NCBI GenBank assembly: GCA_016169945.1
Contig: JADLSH010000231.1
Coordinates: 1,860,001-1,924,000, forward strand
From: Trachythela sp. YZ-2020
Taxonomy: Eukaryota; Cnidaria; Anthozoa; Malacalcyonacea; Clavulariidae
Length of the DNA: 64,000 nt
Direction: 5' to 3'
The translations under genes and the position numbers were made by a program. This document shows positions 35,720-46,992 of the stretch, piece after piece. Position 1 is the first letter of the stretch; each line of letters begins with the position of its first letter. A model generated the notes under the pieces. It ran no database searches and had not been told where the DNA came from. It saw only the letters and a list, made by a program, of their open reading frames with translations.

Positions 35720-35908
35720 TTAAGAAAGATAAAACTGCTTAATCTTTTCGTTAAAACACTCGCTATTATTGTTATAAACCTGTCTAATATTCAAAGGCAG
35801 TTCATTAAACACTTTTGCACCCATTAGTACCATTTTATGTATTGACGCTGTTTTTTGTGGCGAATACATGTAATGGAAACATTCGGAGACTGGAAAGTGT
35901 GAATACAT
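35720..35908 (-). pseudogene. LINE ORF2 C-terminal fragment
   Basis: The minus frame reads KMVLMGAKVFNELPLNIRQ near its middle, matching the GxxxWNxLPxxIR block that closes many CR1/L2-like ORF2 proteins, and ends at the stop 35720-35722. Only about 60 codons remain. Confidence 0.55.
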
Positions 35909-37094
35909 TTAAAGTTAACAATTTAACCGCCAGTTTTATAATAATAATTATAGGCCTAAGACTTAGATACTTACGGTAACTGAAACCCATCTATATAAAG
36001 CTTGGAGGACTAGATACTGTATCTAAACAAAGCGGTTGTAACATTGGTTGTAACATATGAGGTCAAGCATTGGTTAAGCGTAAGACAGTATTTGTGGAAG
36101 CGCGACTTTTGATCACTAAGCTTGAATAATACGTTTCTTTTGTAATGCTATTATTTTATAATTTGTTTATTATTACTATTTATTATATAAACGTAAGTGT
36201 TATATAGAGTTTTATGCCACTGAGAAAAATCGTATTCAAACACACGTAAAAAATACGATATTTTTACGTGTGAAAATATCATTTTTGCAAGCCAATCAAA
36301 AACCTATTACTATTTGTTTATAATTTGTTTATAAAATAAACAGAATTACGCTCACTCGTGAGCAATATTCTCTTCAACACTCGAAATAAATTCCATATTT
36401 CCGCGCAACCATGTAATATTCTCTATATATTTTCAGTTATTATTTATAATAAACTTTTTCAAACCTCATTCGTTTTGAATTGCGTACAGTATACTTTACT
36501 TCATTCTTAGTGTCCTATTTTAATACTTGAATTTGCTGTTCAGTTCATGAATCTTTAATTATAACGAAGAAGCAGGTGCATCTTTCATTTTTTACACTCT
36601 GTTACAGTAAAAAAATGCGCGTTCTCGAGGCGTTACATACCCGTTTGTTACGAGATTTAATTAAGCATAGAGGACGCAAACGTGAGAGCAGTAAAATGGG
36701 TATTGCATCATAAAACATATCTATATACCGATTACTTAAAATGGTTGTACAAATATTGATGGGATATAATTATAGGGTAAGGGAATGGTTTCATTGTTAA
36801 AGCTGTGTGTTTTTGGTTGTCAGGGTATCCCAATCAGGACATAAGGAAGCAAAATGGATTGATGTGACGGGCATATTTAATACTTACCTAGCTGTGGTGT
36901 TTGCATTCGTCTCTTCTTGATATCGACTCAGCTCATTTTTTCCAAAAGATTTCGATGCGATCTGTTGCATGGTTATTTAGTTAGTCAATTAGTTAGCTAG
37001 TTACTGTAGTTGGTTGTTTGGTTGGTTGATTGACCTGTTCCCGGTGAGGCCCATGGAGAGTCATTCACTTTTCGAAGCATCAATTTTTGCAAAC
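35909..37094. other. intergenic with one palindrome
   Basis: No gene. An imperfect palindrome CACACGTAAAAAATACG / CGATATTTTTACGTGTG sits at 36242-36272. A TTAGT/TTGGT-rich simple tract lies at 36975-37030. Confidence 0.4.
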
Positions 37095-37216
37095 ATGGAG
37101 AAAAGTTTCGACTGTAAGAGATTCTCAACCTCGTTTCCAGATAATTTGACATTCGGAAGGCGGGAAATACCCTGGGAACGAGGTTGAGAAATCTTACAGT
37201 CGAAACTTTTCTCCAT
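37095..37216. mobile_element. 122-bp foldback MITE
   Basis: Arms of about 44 bp (37095-37139 and 37173-37216) are near-perfect inverted copies beginning ATGGAGAAAAGTTTCGACTG. The unmatched centre is about 33 bp. No obvious TSD. Confidence 0.8.
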
Positions 37217-37231
37217 TATAGAATACTTTAA

Positions 37232-37510
37232 AATACTTTTTGGGACTTTTCTTGTCTGAAACTCGGCTTTTCCTTGCAGGGCAATAAAAAGGAAAATCCT
37301 GCCACGTCAGCGACCTATCAAATTGCGAGTTTCACCAAAACAAGCGCTTGCCGTATAATAACTACTTACTAACCGAGAGTGAGAGCTGTACGGGAAAAGA
37401 TCAAACCGAGGTCTTGATGTATTAACACAGCGAGACCGAGGTTTGATATTTTCCTGTACAACCCGAACGGTCGAGGTTATAGTATGTTTTATATTATATG
37501 GCATATTGGC
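37232..37510 (+). repeat. MITE family copy 1 (TTGTCTGAAACTCGGC family)
   Basis: Shares TTCTTGTCTGAAACTCGGCT, AAAATCCTGCCACGTCAGC and TTGCGAGWTTCACCAAAAC with 39060-39215 and, inverted, with 60230-60400. Its second half (37357-37500) is a degraded palindrome related to 60829-60985 (ACTACTTACTAAC, GTACGG..AAAATATCAA). Confidence 0.7.
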
Positions 37511-37810
37511 AATTGAGCAGTTATTTGTAAAAGTGGAAGACCAAAGGCGGGATCATTTTCAAATATCAATATCATTCGTACAAATGCATCTAGGTAAGCA
37601 AAACACTTTTACACACAAAACGTTTATATAAAATACTAACACAGATATAGATATATTTAATAATGTGATAACAGTTTTTCGAAAATAGCAGCAAACAACT
37701 CGGGAAACAAGCTGCTAGTTTAATTCATTTTATAATTCATAAGGCAAACTACGAAAGTATCGAAAAATATGTAAGGCTGCATGTGTCGATCGCTTACTTA
37801 AGAATTTTTT
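37511..37810. other. intergenic, nothing recognised
   Basis: AT-rich spacer between foldback elements. Confidence 0.3.
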
Positions 37811-37978
37811 CATGATTTGGCGTGCTCAATCGAGTTATTGAGCACACAGGAAGTTGGGAGAGCACGAAAAAGCGTAAGAGTTGGTCGAGGCGCTAACCCA
37901 GACCAACTCTAGCGCTTGAGTGCTCTCCCAACTTCTCAAATGCTCAATAACTCAAATGCACGAGCACGCCAAATCATG
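37811..37978. mobile_element. 168-bp foldback MITE
   Basis: CATGATTTGGCGTGCTC at the left end is mirrored by GAGCACGCCAAATCATG at the right. Arms continue inward through GTTATTGAGCA, AGTTGGGAGAGCAC and AGAGTTGGTC, so almost the whole element is palindromic. A decayed relative is seen at 58915-59100. Confidence 0.85.
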
Positions 37979-39059
37979 AAATTAAAAAATTATTTTATAA
38001 TATAAAATTTTATCAAATACAGTACATGTACAAGTTTTTTTCTTCCTGATGAAATTTCAATTTCTCCTAACACAGGCAAAATATTTAAAAAAAGTTTCCG
38101 ATTGGTCGCTTGAAAGTCGGCTGATCGATAGTTTGCCACGGCATTCACGGCATTTGCGAGTGAAATGATGGAAATTTTATTAATATTTTGATGATTTAAG
38201 TCAATGACTTCATTGGTAAAAAAGAAAGCGTACAGCTAATGGTATTTATTTCGAATTTATTTTAATAGTTAATTAAGTTGCTGTGTTTATACAGTTTTGT
38301 TGTTATACAAAGCGACTCTAATGATGTCAATGTCATTTTGTTTTGGTCTCTGTTTATATTTTTTCTTGTTTGAATTGTTCATTAATTTTGCACCGGTTTT
38401 AAATATTCTGCAAACTGTACTATATTTTAACATAGCCAAAATCCAGTTCATGGGCTTTGCCGTTTTGAAAATGTGTTTTTCTCAAACTTTTCTGCCAAAC
38501 ATTATGGTAAACATGGCAAAAAAAACCTTTCGACTTTGCCATTAGAGTTGATTCACGACTATAGCGGCTTAGTAAACTTGGCTTTTACACATGATTTAGT
38601 TAAAATAAAGTCAGTTCTCTGTCAAAAGCAAGTGGCTGAGTATTTTTATTTGACAACTTATATTTTATTGATTAAAACAATAAAAAGATTTGTGAAAATT
38701 CTCGAGGAAATGTTTGCCAAAAGGGAGGCAAAAAATTATTTCAGGTTTCACGTGTTTCAGCCAATCAAACCCATTCTTATATTACATCTATTTTATAAAC
38801 TTCTCTTAAATGTATTTTAAAGTGTTTAAAATTCCTTCTGACCAATAACAAGTGAATTTTGTAGCCCTTCTTATGCTCAAAATCTCTCTCAAAACACAAA
38901 CAATTGAGCTATAGCTCAAAATAATGGTAAAAATTTACCTTACTTTTCGACTAGAGCAAACCAAGCTTGATGAAAGAATGCTAACCATGGTTCACTTTCA
39001 TTTTGTATATTCGTAGTTGTTATATTTTTCGTTTTCGAGTATTTTAAAAGATATTCAGA
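37979..39059. other. intergenic, no supported gene
   Basis: Overlapping AT-rich frames (38297-38545, 38473-38820) show no domain, no splice logic and low-complexity hydrophobic composition. They are probably chance. Confidence 0.3.
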
Positions 39060-39215
39060 GATTTTTTCTTGTCTGAAACTCGGCTTTTCGTCGCAGTGCA
39101 ATAAAAATTACGTATTGCCCTTGCCCATTGGGCACTACGGGAAAATCCTGCCACGTCAGCAGCCAATGAAATTGCGAGATTCACCAAAACAAAAGCTTAC
39201 CATATATAATAAATA
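39060..39215 (+). repeat. MITE family copy 2 (TTGTCTGAAACTCGGC family)
   Basis: Left-half copy of the family at 37232, with an additional internal palindrome remnant ATTGCCC..GGGCACTACGG. Confidence 0.65.
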
Positions 39216-39968
39216 CTTCTATTTTGCGTACTTTATAGCAGAACAGGCGGAGGAGAGAGCAATCGCATCACCCTTTTGGCTTTTGATATTTTTAAAACAA
39301 GACGCTTTATTGAGCGTTAAGTCGCTGAGGCTGTTAAAATATACGTCGTGTTTACAGGTGCGACACCGGACCTTTTAGTTCTATGGTTATAGATCCGACA
39401 TTACTAGTCACGAGCGGGAGAGAATATTCATGCTCTTTCAAAAATATCAAATCATACAACTGTCTTGTTCTCTAAAAATGACAAAAATTCCCGTTTCCCA
39501 AAAATAATGAAATACACAAAGTGGACTATTCGCATCGAAACACATCCATATTATCATAATTATGCAATATCAAGCGACATTTTTCACGATTAATTTTCAT
39601 GCCGTCTCTCATAATCTAGCGGTAATGCAATGACACGCCAACCCAAACGCTCGAGTTCGATTCCCTGTCTAGGGCATCTTATTTTCACTATTATTAAATA
39701 ATTTCAGGTCTCATATCGATCTAAGTTTTTTTTCTCAATATCTCTGTCATGAGGGTCTATTGTTTTGTGATTAGGTTTTAGTTGTGTGTTAGGGAGGCAT
39801 TCCTAAAATTTAATTTTCACTATATATATACCGGACTCGCGATCGGCATCTTGAATTATCTGTGTCAACTATATTCCGATTTACATGTCTTCCATTTGTG
39901 ACCATCCACGGAAATTGCACATTGCAGATTGCCTATTGCAGACAAATGTAAGCCGAAACCTATAGTCG
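39216..39968. other. intergenic with a tRNA-like A/B-box pair
   Basis: TAATCTAGCGGTAATGC and GAGTTCGATTCCC (about 39612-39665) are spaced like an RNA polymerase III internal promoter. Stems do not pair well, so this is at best a SINE or tRNA pseudogene. Otherwise nothing. Confidence 0.3.
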
Positions 39969-39977
39969 CTGTTGCCC

Positions 39978-40126
39978 TAGCCTGCGCAGCTGGCGGTTTT
40001 AAGGGGTTTGGGGTTGAGGCGAACTAGACGAGGGCATTTTTCTCTGGCCGCGCCTCAACTGCCCTCGCCTAAACTTCCTCCGCCTCAACCCCCAACCCCT
40101 TAAAACCGCGCCAGCTACGCAGGCTA
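39978..40126. mobile_element. 149-bp foldback MITE with perfect 9-bp TSD
   Basis: Arms of about 45 bp start TAGCCTGCGCAGCTGGCGG and return as the inverse, with one or two small differences. The element is bounded by exact 9-bp duplications CTGTTGCCC (39969-39977 and 40127-40135). TSD length and TAG...CTA termini match the larger element at 30303-31861, pointing to Mutator-type mobilisation. Confidence 0.85.
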
Positions 40127-40135
40127 CTGTTGCCC

Positions 40136-40588
40136 CAGCGACTAATTAAAGTAACAATTGTGGTACGCTTACCTCATATCACCGATTCCTTTCGAAGCTT
40201 TTCGATATATTTTTTCTTCAACTCACTTATAAATAGAGCATGTGCGCTCAATAGCTCTGCATGAAGACTGGTATAAAATAAATACACGTAAAGTTGAAAA
40301 CACTAGTGGAAAAAATAATATGCGTATAAACGAATCCAGTAGAGATATAGTAAGGGCTTTATTATGATGAGATTTCGATTTCATGTATTTGAATATAGTC
40401 TTGATTATCACATCAAATATTTACATATGTTCAACTTAAATTGATTTTTTTTAAATTAAAATAACAGTGTGCCTTCATCCTACTGCATGTGAATTAATAA
40501 GAGAGACCGATTAATCATGTGCCTGTCAGTTTATAATTAATCCCAAGGAAATACGTAAACAGCCTTCCGTACATACAGCAGATATGGA
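40136..40588. other. 5' flank of the GPCR gene
   Basis: Presumed promoter and 5' UTR. No coding. No TATA box can be distinguished from the AT-rich background. Confidence 0.3.
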
Positions 40589-41434
40589 ATGGCGGCGGAG
40601 ATTGGTTTTCATTTTAAGTATATATACTTACTATATTTTTTAATCTGTTTTGTCGGGATAATTTCGCAGCTACTTCTCCTAATTGCGTTCATTGTAGATC
40701 CTTTGAAATGTTTCAAAAATTCAGGGACATATCTCGTGGCAAATTTGGCGGTTTCAGATGCATTTGCCTGTTGCATCGCTCCACTTTCTGTAACAAGTCT
40801 GTATCCTTCCTTGGATTTCTTCATTTTTGCTTTTGCTGCTGTGTCTGTTATCACGATAGCATCAATTTCTCTTGACCGCTTTTTAATAGTGGCTTATCCA
40901 TTGAGGCATCGCTATTTGATGGAGAGGAAAGTTCTAGTCGTATGGATAACGTGTATTTGGTTTGTGAGTTTTATTCATCCTGCTAAACGACTTATATCTG
41001 GATACCAAAACGACGAACAGCTCGTTATCGTCTGCCTCGGAGTAATACTAGTGCTATTTACGGCTATCATATACATTTTGACATATTTCAAATTGAAAAG
41101 ACAGTATCAGAACATCGCTTTACTCAATTCTTCATCATCGGGAAGTCGTGCTCTCTCATTACGAATCTTAAAAGAAAAACGATTTCTGAAAACGATCATT
41201 ATTATTGCGTGTGTTGCAGTGGTTTGTATTGGTCCTGGCTTGATATTTTCTCAAGTGGTTCTATTCAATGGTTTCTCATACAGTAGATCGATTGCTTTTC
41301 AAATTCATAGTAGTATATTACTCTCATTGTTTTATGGTAATTTTGCTGCGAATCCTCTAATTTATATCACACGCTTACCAAACTACCGGAAAACGTTTTA
41401 TATACTTTATTGTAGACGACAAATGTCACGCTGA
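40589..41434 (+). CDS. class A (rhodopsin-like) G-protein-coupled receptor, orphan, intronless
   Basis: Seven-helix receptor of 281 residues in the plasma membrane, inferred to couple to heterotrimeric G proteins. TM1 is about 10-35. TM2 carries NLAVSDAF (D2.50). TM3 ends SISLDRFLIVAYPL (DRF in place of DRY). TM4 has VVWITCIWF, TM5 is about 143-167, TM6 about 201-228 lacks the usual CWxP, and TM7 ends NFAANPLIYI (NPxxY intact). The TM1 Asn of GNxxV is missing (GIISQLLL). The Cys at the top of TM3 that normally pairs with ECL2 is absent. The N-terminus and C-tail are very short. ATG 40589 is chosen because the nearby ATG 40584 is out of frame. The frame is intact, so probably functional despite the missing motifs. 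AATAAA at 41466 may be the polyadenylation signal. A 32-bp tandem duplication crosses the stop codon (41409-41470). Ligand unknown. Confidence 0.8.
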   Translation: MAAEIGFHFKYIYLLYFLICFVGIISQLLLLIAFIVDPLKCFKNSGTYLVANLAVSDAFACCIAPLSVTSLYPSLDFFIFAFAAVSVITIASISLDRFLIVAYPLRHRYLMERKVLVVWITCIWFVSFIHPAKRLISGYQNDEQLVIVCLGVILVLFTAIIYILTYFKLKRQYQNIALLNSSSSGSRALSLRILKEKRFLKTIIIIACVAVVCIGPGLIFSQVVLFNGFSYSRSIAFQIHSSILLSLFYGNFAANPLIYITRLPNYRKTFYILYCRRQMSR

Positions 41435-42957
41435 GAGAATATTGTAAACGACAAATGTCACGCTGAAATAAATTTATTTACAATTAAATATATTTACTGA
41501 CGTATCTTTATAGAGTAAGCATTTTATGCGGGTTTGTATTAGATTTTTTCTTGATCTGCAAAATGAGTGCTGAAATACTGAGCCACTGGTGCGACCAGGC
41601 ACTGGATATATTGCGAGCCCTATACTCTATCATTGGCGTTTCTAGAATTCATGGAAATTTTTAGGTTAAGGTAAAGGCGGACATGTACGCTGTCTAGTCA
41701 TAACCGGAAATTGCACAGAAAATAATCATTGCATGGCTTTGTGGATCCAGTCATGAATTTTCGCGCGTTTTGTTTTGCTTTACTTATTCAAATTGCGCGT
41801 GCTTTAAATTACGCCTGAGTCAGGTAATATCGTTTTGTGACATTTAGCTCTTTCTTTATCTCAAATTTCTATCAATAAATCAAAAACTTTGCGTACTATA
41901 TCTTGAAATCATTCAGTATTTCGCCTCACTAATATTCAGTATACGTCAGCATGCAGATGAGATGAGTTGACTCGCCTAAGTTGTCAATGTGTGGCCCCAA
42001 TTTCTGATCGTGCAAAAACGAATGAAACAGAAAGATCGAGTTGTCTGAGATGAGGAAGAGAGACCATCTTTAATTAGAAAGATAAGGGCTTTGCGATGCA
42101 ATTATGATTAAGTCCAGCTATCTTTAAAATACATCACTGAAAATTGTAAGACATGAGCTATAACGCCATTCGAGAAAAGAGGCTTTTGCAAATAAAGCGA
42201 TTAATATTGCATACATTAAGATCTTTTTTGCAAACGATAAAAATGGCCATACTGTAGGCGTAAAATAAAGGTACAGACGCATGAAGTCCAACCCGCAATG
42301 CGGGTCATCTTTTCTGCTTTTGTAAAAACCAAAATGAGCATAGCTTTTATTCCTACTACATTCATCCATCAGTTATGTCTAAGCTGTTCTCCATATAGAG
42401 AAACAGTATGGCCGCCCCTTAATGAACAGTATTTACTACTCAGGCTTTGCAAGTAAGGTCATTAATGTCAATGTGAAGTAATTGTTTGAACTGGATGTTC
42501 TATTTTTTGCTTTTAAGCGAAAAATGTTATAGCTTCCTTTCTCGATTTTCTTTTACGGATATGATTTTGCAAAAAAAGCCAGCCATGTGATTGGTCAGTA
42601 TCCCACCCAACTTCCAGCCTGCATTTGTGGGCAAAAATAGGGCGGATAATTAAGGGAGTGGCGAGTTTGAGAGGAGACCGATTGGCTAAAATCCTACATT
42701 CTTCAAAAACGACCTGCAACCAAAGCCGTACCTGGCTGGTCAGTTCTGTTCTCCCTAGCAGCCTGGTAACAACCGACAAATGGCGACAATATGTGATAAT
42801 AGATCAGTCATTAGAGGAAATGAACGGTCATTGTCGAAATGTCTCAACATATTCTCTGGATGAATGCTGATTCTATTACGTTATTTTGAGCTTACCGACC
42901 AAATATATTCTCCATTTCGAATTTTTTATAAATATATTATTTATGTTTAATAACTAG

Positions 42958-42996
<39 letters not shown>

Positions 42997-43412
42997 TAAA
43001 CTTCTGCACACGGTGGCCTTTCAGTTGCCTGGTTTTCAAAGGGCCGTGTGATTTACATTATAAAATGTTAACTATTTACAAAAATTATTTAATTAAAGGG
43101 GAAGTCAGAGTTCAGGACAACTTGGGCTCAAATGAAAGATTATATAATGCTTACCTTGTACACAAAGTCTCACATCTCCCTGTTAAATCCAAGTCGAGAA
43201 ATATAGCGATAAAAGTGCTAAAATTTGCATATAACGCAGCCGCCATGATATACATCCGAGCGAACCTGCGATCACGCAGCGGTTTTGCATCGTGACGTCA
43301 TTGCGCGGTTTCGCGGGAGCGCCTTCTATTTAAATTTCAAAACAAAAGCAGCAATCTTCACAGGCGATTTTTCTAGTGCTATAAAAGTATAAATACCTAT
43401 TCTTTCGGAAAT
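41435..43412. other. intergenic, no supported gene
   Basis: Nothing coding. A pure ATT trinucleotide run lies at about 42958-42998. The GC-rich patch at 43240-43325, just upstream of the THAP exon, may be its promoter. Confidence 0.35.
42958..42998. repeat. (ATT)n microsatellite
   Basis: About 13 uninterrupted ATT units. Could be the fossil tail of a CR1-like LINE, but no ORF remains beside it. Confidence 0.9.
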
Positions 43413-46090
43413 ATGCCATATTGCATGGTACCAGGTTGTACACATTGTTCGAAGAAGACAAAAGGGAGTGATATATCGTATCATCGTTTGCCAAACGACC
43501 AGCAAATGCGAAGAACATGGCTCAGACGTATTCGTCGTGACAACCTACCGAAAGCCAATTCGTGCTATGTTTGCAGCGCTCATTTTAGACCAGATTGTTT
43601 CGAGGGTTCACTTAAAGAGCTATTTGGCATGAAGGGGAAAAAGGCTTTAAAACGTGGGAGTGTTCCATCAGTATTTCCATTTTTACCTCGTAAACCAGAG
43701 CGCGAATTATCATATAAGAGGACACAACTTAGAGAGAAAATTGCAAAAGACGAGGTAATTGCTTATTGAAATAAATTTTATGTGTAAACAGACAATATTA
43801 TTCCAATTTGCTAAAAGTTTAGAATCTATAGGAAAGTAAAACATTACCCAATCTGTACCATCATGCACCCTAGGCCCCATCAGGCACGTTTGGGGGGGGG
43901 GTTGAGTGGTATTGGGGGTATTGAATAACACAGAACAATGTGTAAAGAAAACTATAAGATCTTATCAAAACACTTGTGTTTTTGTGTGGGGGGGGGCTTA
44001 AATTTCTTCATCCAAAAAGGGGACTTATTAGAAAAAGGGGGCTGATGTGGAGAGGGCCCCCTATTTGAGAGGGGACTTATTAGAGAGATCATAGTACTTG
44101 CTCTATTCAATAAACAGTAAGAGGGAGGTGGAGGCAGGATGTATTAGAGGGGATGCATTTTGATGGGGGGGGGGGGGGGGAGGGGGGGGTTGATAGAGGA
44201 TTTGCAGTTTGTAAATTCTGTTAAATAGAATTGTCCAGTGAGTAAATGTTTCCATCATCTTGGACTATTTTTATTCATGTGAACTGCTTTGCAGGAAATA
44301 ACAAGCCTACTAACATTAAATAGTGAAGAACATGAAGAGCCTACATGCATTGAACATGAACCTGCCAGTGTATCAAGTCAGGATGCCGAAAAACAGTCTG
44401 ATCCGAAGATTTTGGTTGATGCTGAGACTCAGTGTGAAACAATATTAAAACGAAGCATTGCCGTGCAAACTCTTGCCCATCGTAAAAGAAAATAAAAAAG
44501 GCCAACAAAGTCTGGTAGTGGCCACAATATAAATAACAGTTGTCTAGTTGTTACTCCTCCTTCAACGCCGATTGAAACAAAAGGACAAATGTCATCCACT
44601 ATCCATGCTCTTTATCAAAATTGTCCTGCTGTCGCTCCCCCTTCACCACCAGTGACACCAGTTGTAAGGAAAGAAACAGACACATCCATTACACTTCCTG
44701 ATTCTGAACAGGCAGGGTACAATTCCAGCAGTGGTGATGATGACACATCGGAAAGTGATGACACGTCAGATAGTGATGAAGATTTTGTTTGCTCAGAATT
44801 GGATACCAGTGAGGAGTCTGACGAAGAAGAGCTAAAAAATGAAAGATAATTCATTGTATTTGAAAGTATGCTTGATCAGCTCTTTATTACATGTAAAACA
44901 TGTGGTTCTTTGTGTGAGATTGAAAAGTCTAACACTGGTAGCATGGTGACAATCAAAGCAACATGTTGTAACAACCATACCTTTCAGTGGAGATCACAAC
45001 CAGAGTTACATAACAAGCCAGCTGGTAACATTTTGATTCCTACTGCAACTGTTATTACTGGAGGAAGCTATGAGTCCATGAAACAATTTTCAAATGCACT
45101 TAATTTGAACTTTGTCAATAAAGACCAGTTTTATGATGTGCAGGATAAGATTGTTTTCCCAGTCATCAACAATGCCTATGAAAATCAACAGAAGAACGTT
45201 ATTGAAACAATCAAAAAAGAAAAGACTCCAGTAAATTTATGTGGTGATGGTCGATCAGACAGTCCTGGTCATAGTGCTAAATATGGCACATACACATTAA
45301 TGGATGAAACTTCAGGGAAGATCATTGATTTTTCTCTTGTTCATGTCTCAGAAGTTTCATCCTCTAATGCAATGGAGAATGAAGGCTGTCAAAGGTCACT
45401 CAACAAAGTCATTGACCAGGATGTCAAAATAAGATATTTGACAACTGATCGTCATACCCAGATCACATCAGAAATGCGGAAAAAGTACCCTTCCATAATC
45501 CATCAGTACGATGTGTGGCATCTGTCAAAGTGGGTAACAAAAAAATTAACAAAAAAAGCTAATAAAAAGGCCAATGAGCCACTTCTTAAATGGATTCAAT
45601 CTGTGTCCAATCATTTGTGGTGGTGTTCTCAGACATGTGGTGGTGATGCTGAAGTCCTGCATGAGAAATGGGTGTCTGTCTTGAATCATGTGGTGAACAA
45701 ACACAGATGGAAGAAATCGAAGAACGGAAAGCACTTTCGCAAGTGTGGACATGGTCGTCTCTCTAGAAGAAAGGAAAGGAAGACAAAATGGTTAGAGAAT
45801 GGATCAGCAGCACATGTTGCACTAGAGGAGGTGGTTCTCAATAAAAAACTGTTGAAAGATATCACAAAACTACGCTCCGAAACGTCGGCATTTTTCATAC
45901 AAAGGCATGGTGGCCAGAACCCAACTTGCAGTGTTGATTAGCGAGGCACAGTGTTAGCTGTAAGAGTGAAATCGATCGGGATGAAGCAGGAATTATAGCA
46001 TGTGAATACGGATTGAGACAGAGGAAAGAAGGGGATAGGATTGAGTCAATAAGAGGGAACTCAGTGGAACACTGGAAAGATATTTAGAGA
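43413..46090 (+). pseudogene. THAP-domain Kolobok-type transposase, decayed
   Basis: DNA transposase. Exon 1 (43413-43754) encodes a THAP zinc finger: C4 and C9 with C54-x2-H57 (CSAHF), W36, and SVPSVFPF near 83-90. Its GTAATT donor joins in phase 0 to exon 2 at 44295 (acceptor TTTGCAG). The same frame then runs to 45941, broken by in-frame TAA at 44493 and 44847. After ATG 44868 come a Cys/His knot (C9, C12, C33, H37 of that part) and the catalytic region: CGDGRSDSPGHSAKYGTYTL (D127), LTTDRH (D194) and YDVWH (D215), which I recognise as Kolobok-type. Near 45870 a deletion drops about 25 codons. Downstream codons (HFSYKGMVARTQLAVL) continue in another frame, and coding scraps reach about 46090. 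Two nonsense codons plus the deletion make it inactive. The superfamily call rests on motif memory. Confidence 0.8.
43755..44294 (+). other. intron of the Kolobok-type transposase with G-runs
   Basis: Contains three poly-G tracts (about 43892-43902, 43988-43996 and a long one at 44164-44189). Bounded by GTAATT and TTTGCAG. Confidence 0.6.
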
Positions 46091-46375
46091 AAATATGCAA
46101 TCTAAAAAGCGCATGTAAATTATTTTGAATCACGTGTGCGAGAATGGCAGTCATGATAAAATTACGCAATTATACGCGATCAATTGTTGTAACATAAGAA
46201 CACTATTCAAAGCCTGAAGACGTACAGTAAAACTGCCCGAAACGAAAACAAAAATTTGAGTTTAATAAAATATAGAAAGTATATAAAAGGTTTTCACGTC
46301 GCTATATTCAATGGTAAAGGAAAGAAAAATAGTTAAATCTAAAAACTGAAGTGACACGTACAGGGGGCGAACGCC
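46091..46375. other. 3' flank of transposase relic, nothing recognised
   Basis: No TIR matching the 5' flank of the THAP exon could be found by eye. Confidence 0.3.
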
Positions 46376-46466
46376 AACGCAAGAACCCTGGCACGAACAT
46401 ATACCAGAAGCGTACGCCATTAACCTTTCAGCCAACAGGCCAACAGCGCGAACCGAAGGCAAAAAA
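46376..46466 (-). repeat. tRNA(Ser/Leu)-like SINE, copy 1
   Basis: Nearly identical to 48885-48980. Read on the minus strand it shows an A-box-like GGCTGAAAGGTTAATGGCG and, 35 bp on, GCCAGGGTTCTTGCG as a B-box remnant. Confidence 0.6.
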
Positions 46467-46494
46467 TTTATATCCAGTGTCATGATGCATTAAA

Positions 46495-46855
46495 TTATTA
46501 ATGGCCATGCTCCACAATACCTAACTAGAAATATCTCTGAAAAAGAGATTCAACTGTGTATGATCTCAGATCATCAAACAATGTCCAAATACCGAAAATT
46601 TGAACTAAAAGCTATCATGGTAGCTTTCTTTACCAGACTCATTGACAACATTAATAATTAACTATACTCTTTGTACATAATGTAAATAATACATACTCAT
46701 CGATAAAAATCCCGTCCAAAAACAACTTGTAAATATATGTTCAGTTATCTATTACACGGCTTCTAGGTAGACCAGAACTAAGAACACTTTGTAATTTTTA
46801 TTTTTGATAAAACTACCGTGTTTAAATAAAATTTATCTATCTGTCTATCTATCGA
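46495..46855 (+). pseudogene. LINE 3' end fragment with microsatellite tail
   Basis: About 50 codons of ORF2 C-terminus from 46500 (NGHAPQYLTRNISEKEIQLC, stopping near 46660), a 3' UTR, then AAATAAAATTTATCTATC and (ATCT)n ending near 46852. It resembles the end of the CR1-like group, with a different tail repeat from 8960 and 50996. Confidence 0.6.
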
Positions 46856-46992
46856 TTCCTGCACTGTTAAAGAGCATTTTTCTCCTTCACTATATGAATT
46901 CATTATATAGCCAAAAACGAAAGCATTATTTATGACATAACACGTAGCAATTTTAAGGCCAAGACATGATGGTGTAGTGGTAGAGGTTAAGT

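Noticed and set aside
38297..38820. Overlapping hydrophobic ORFs
   Set aside because: AT-rich low-complexity composition (Phe/Leu/Lys), no domain, no promoter or intron logic.
39612..39665. Possible tRNA gene
   Set aside because: A- and B-box-like words are present but acceptor, D and anticodon stems do not pair.
44615..44854. Ser-rich minus ORF
   Set aside because: Antisense of the acidic Ser/Asp-rich linker of the THAP-Kolobok gene.
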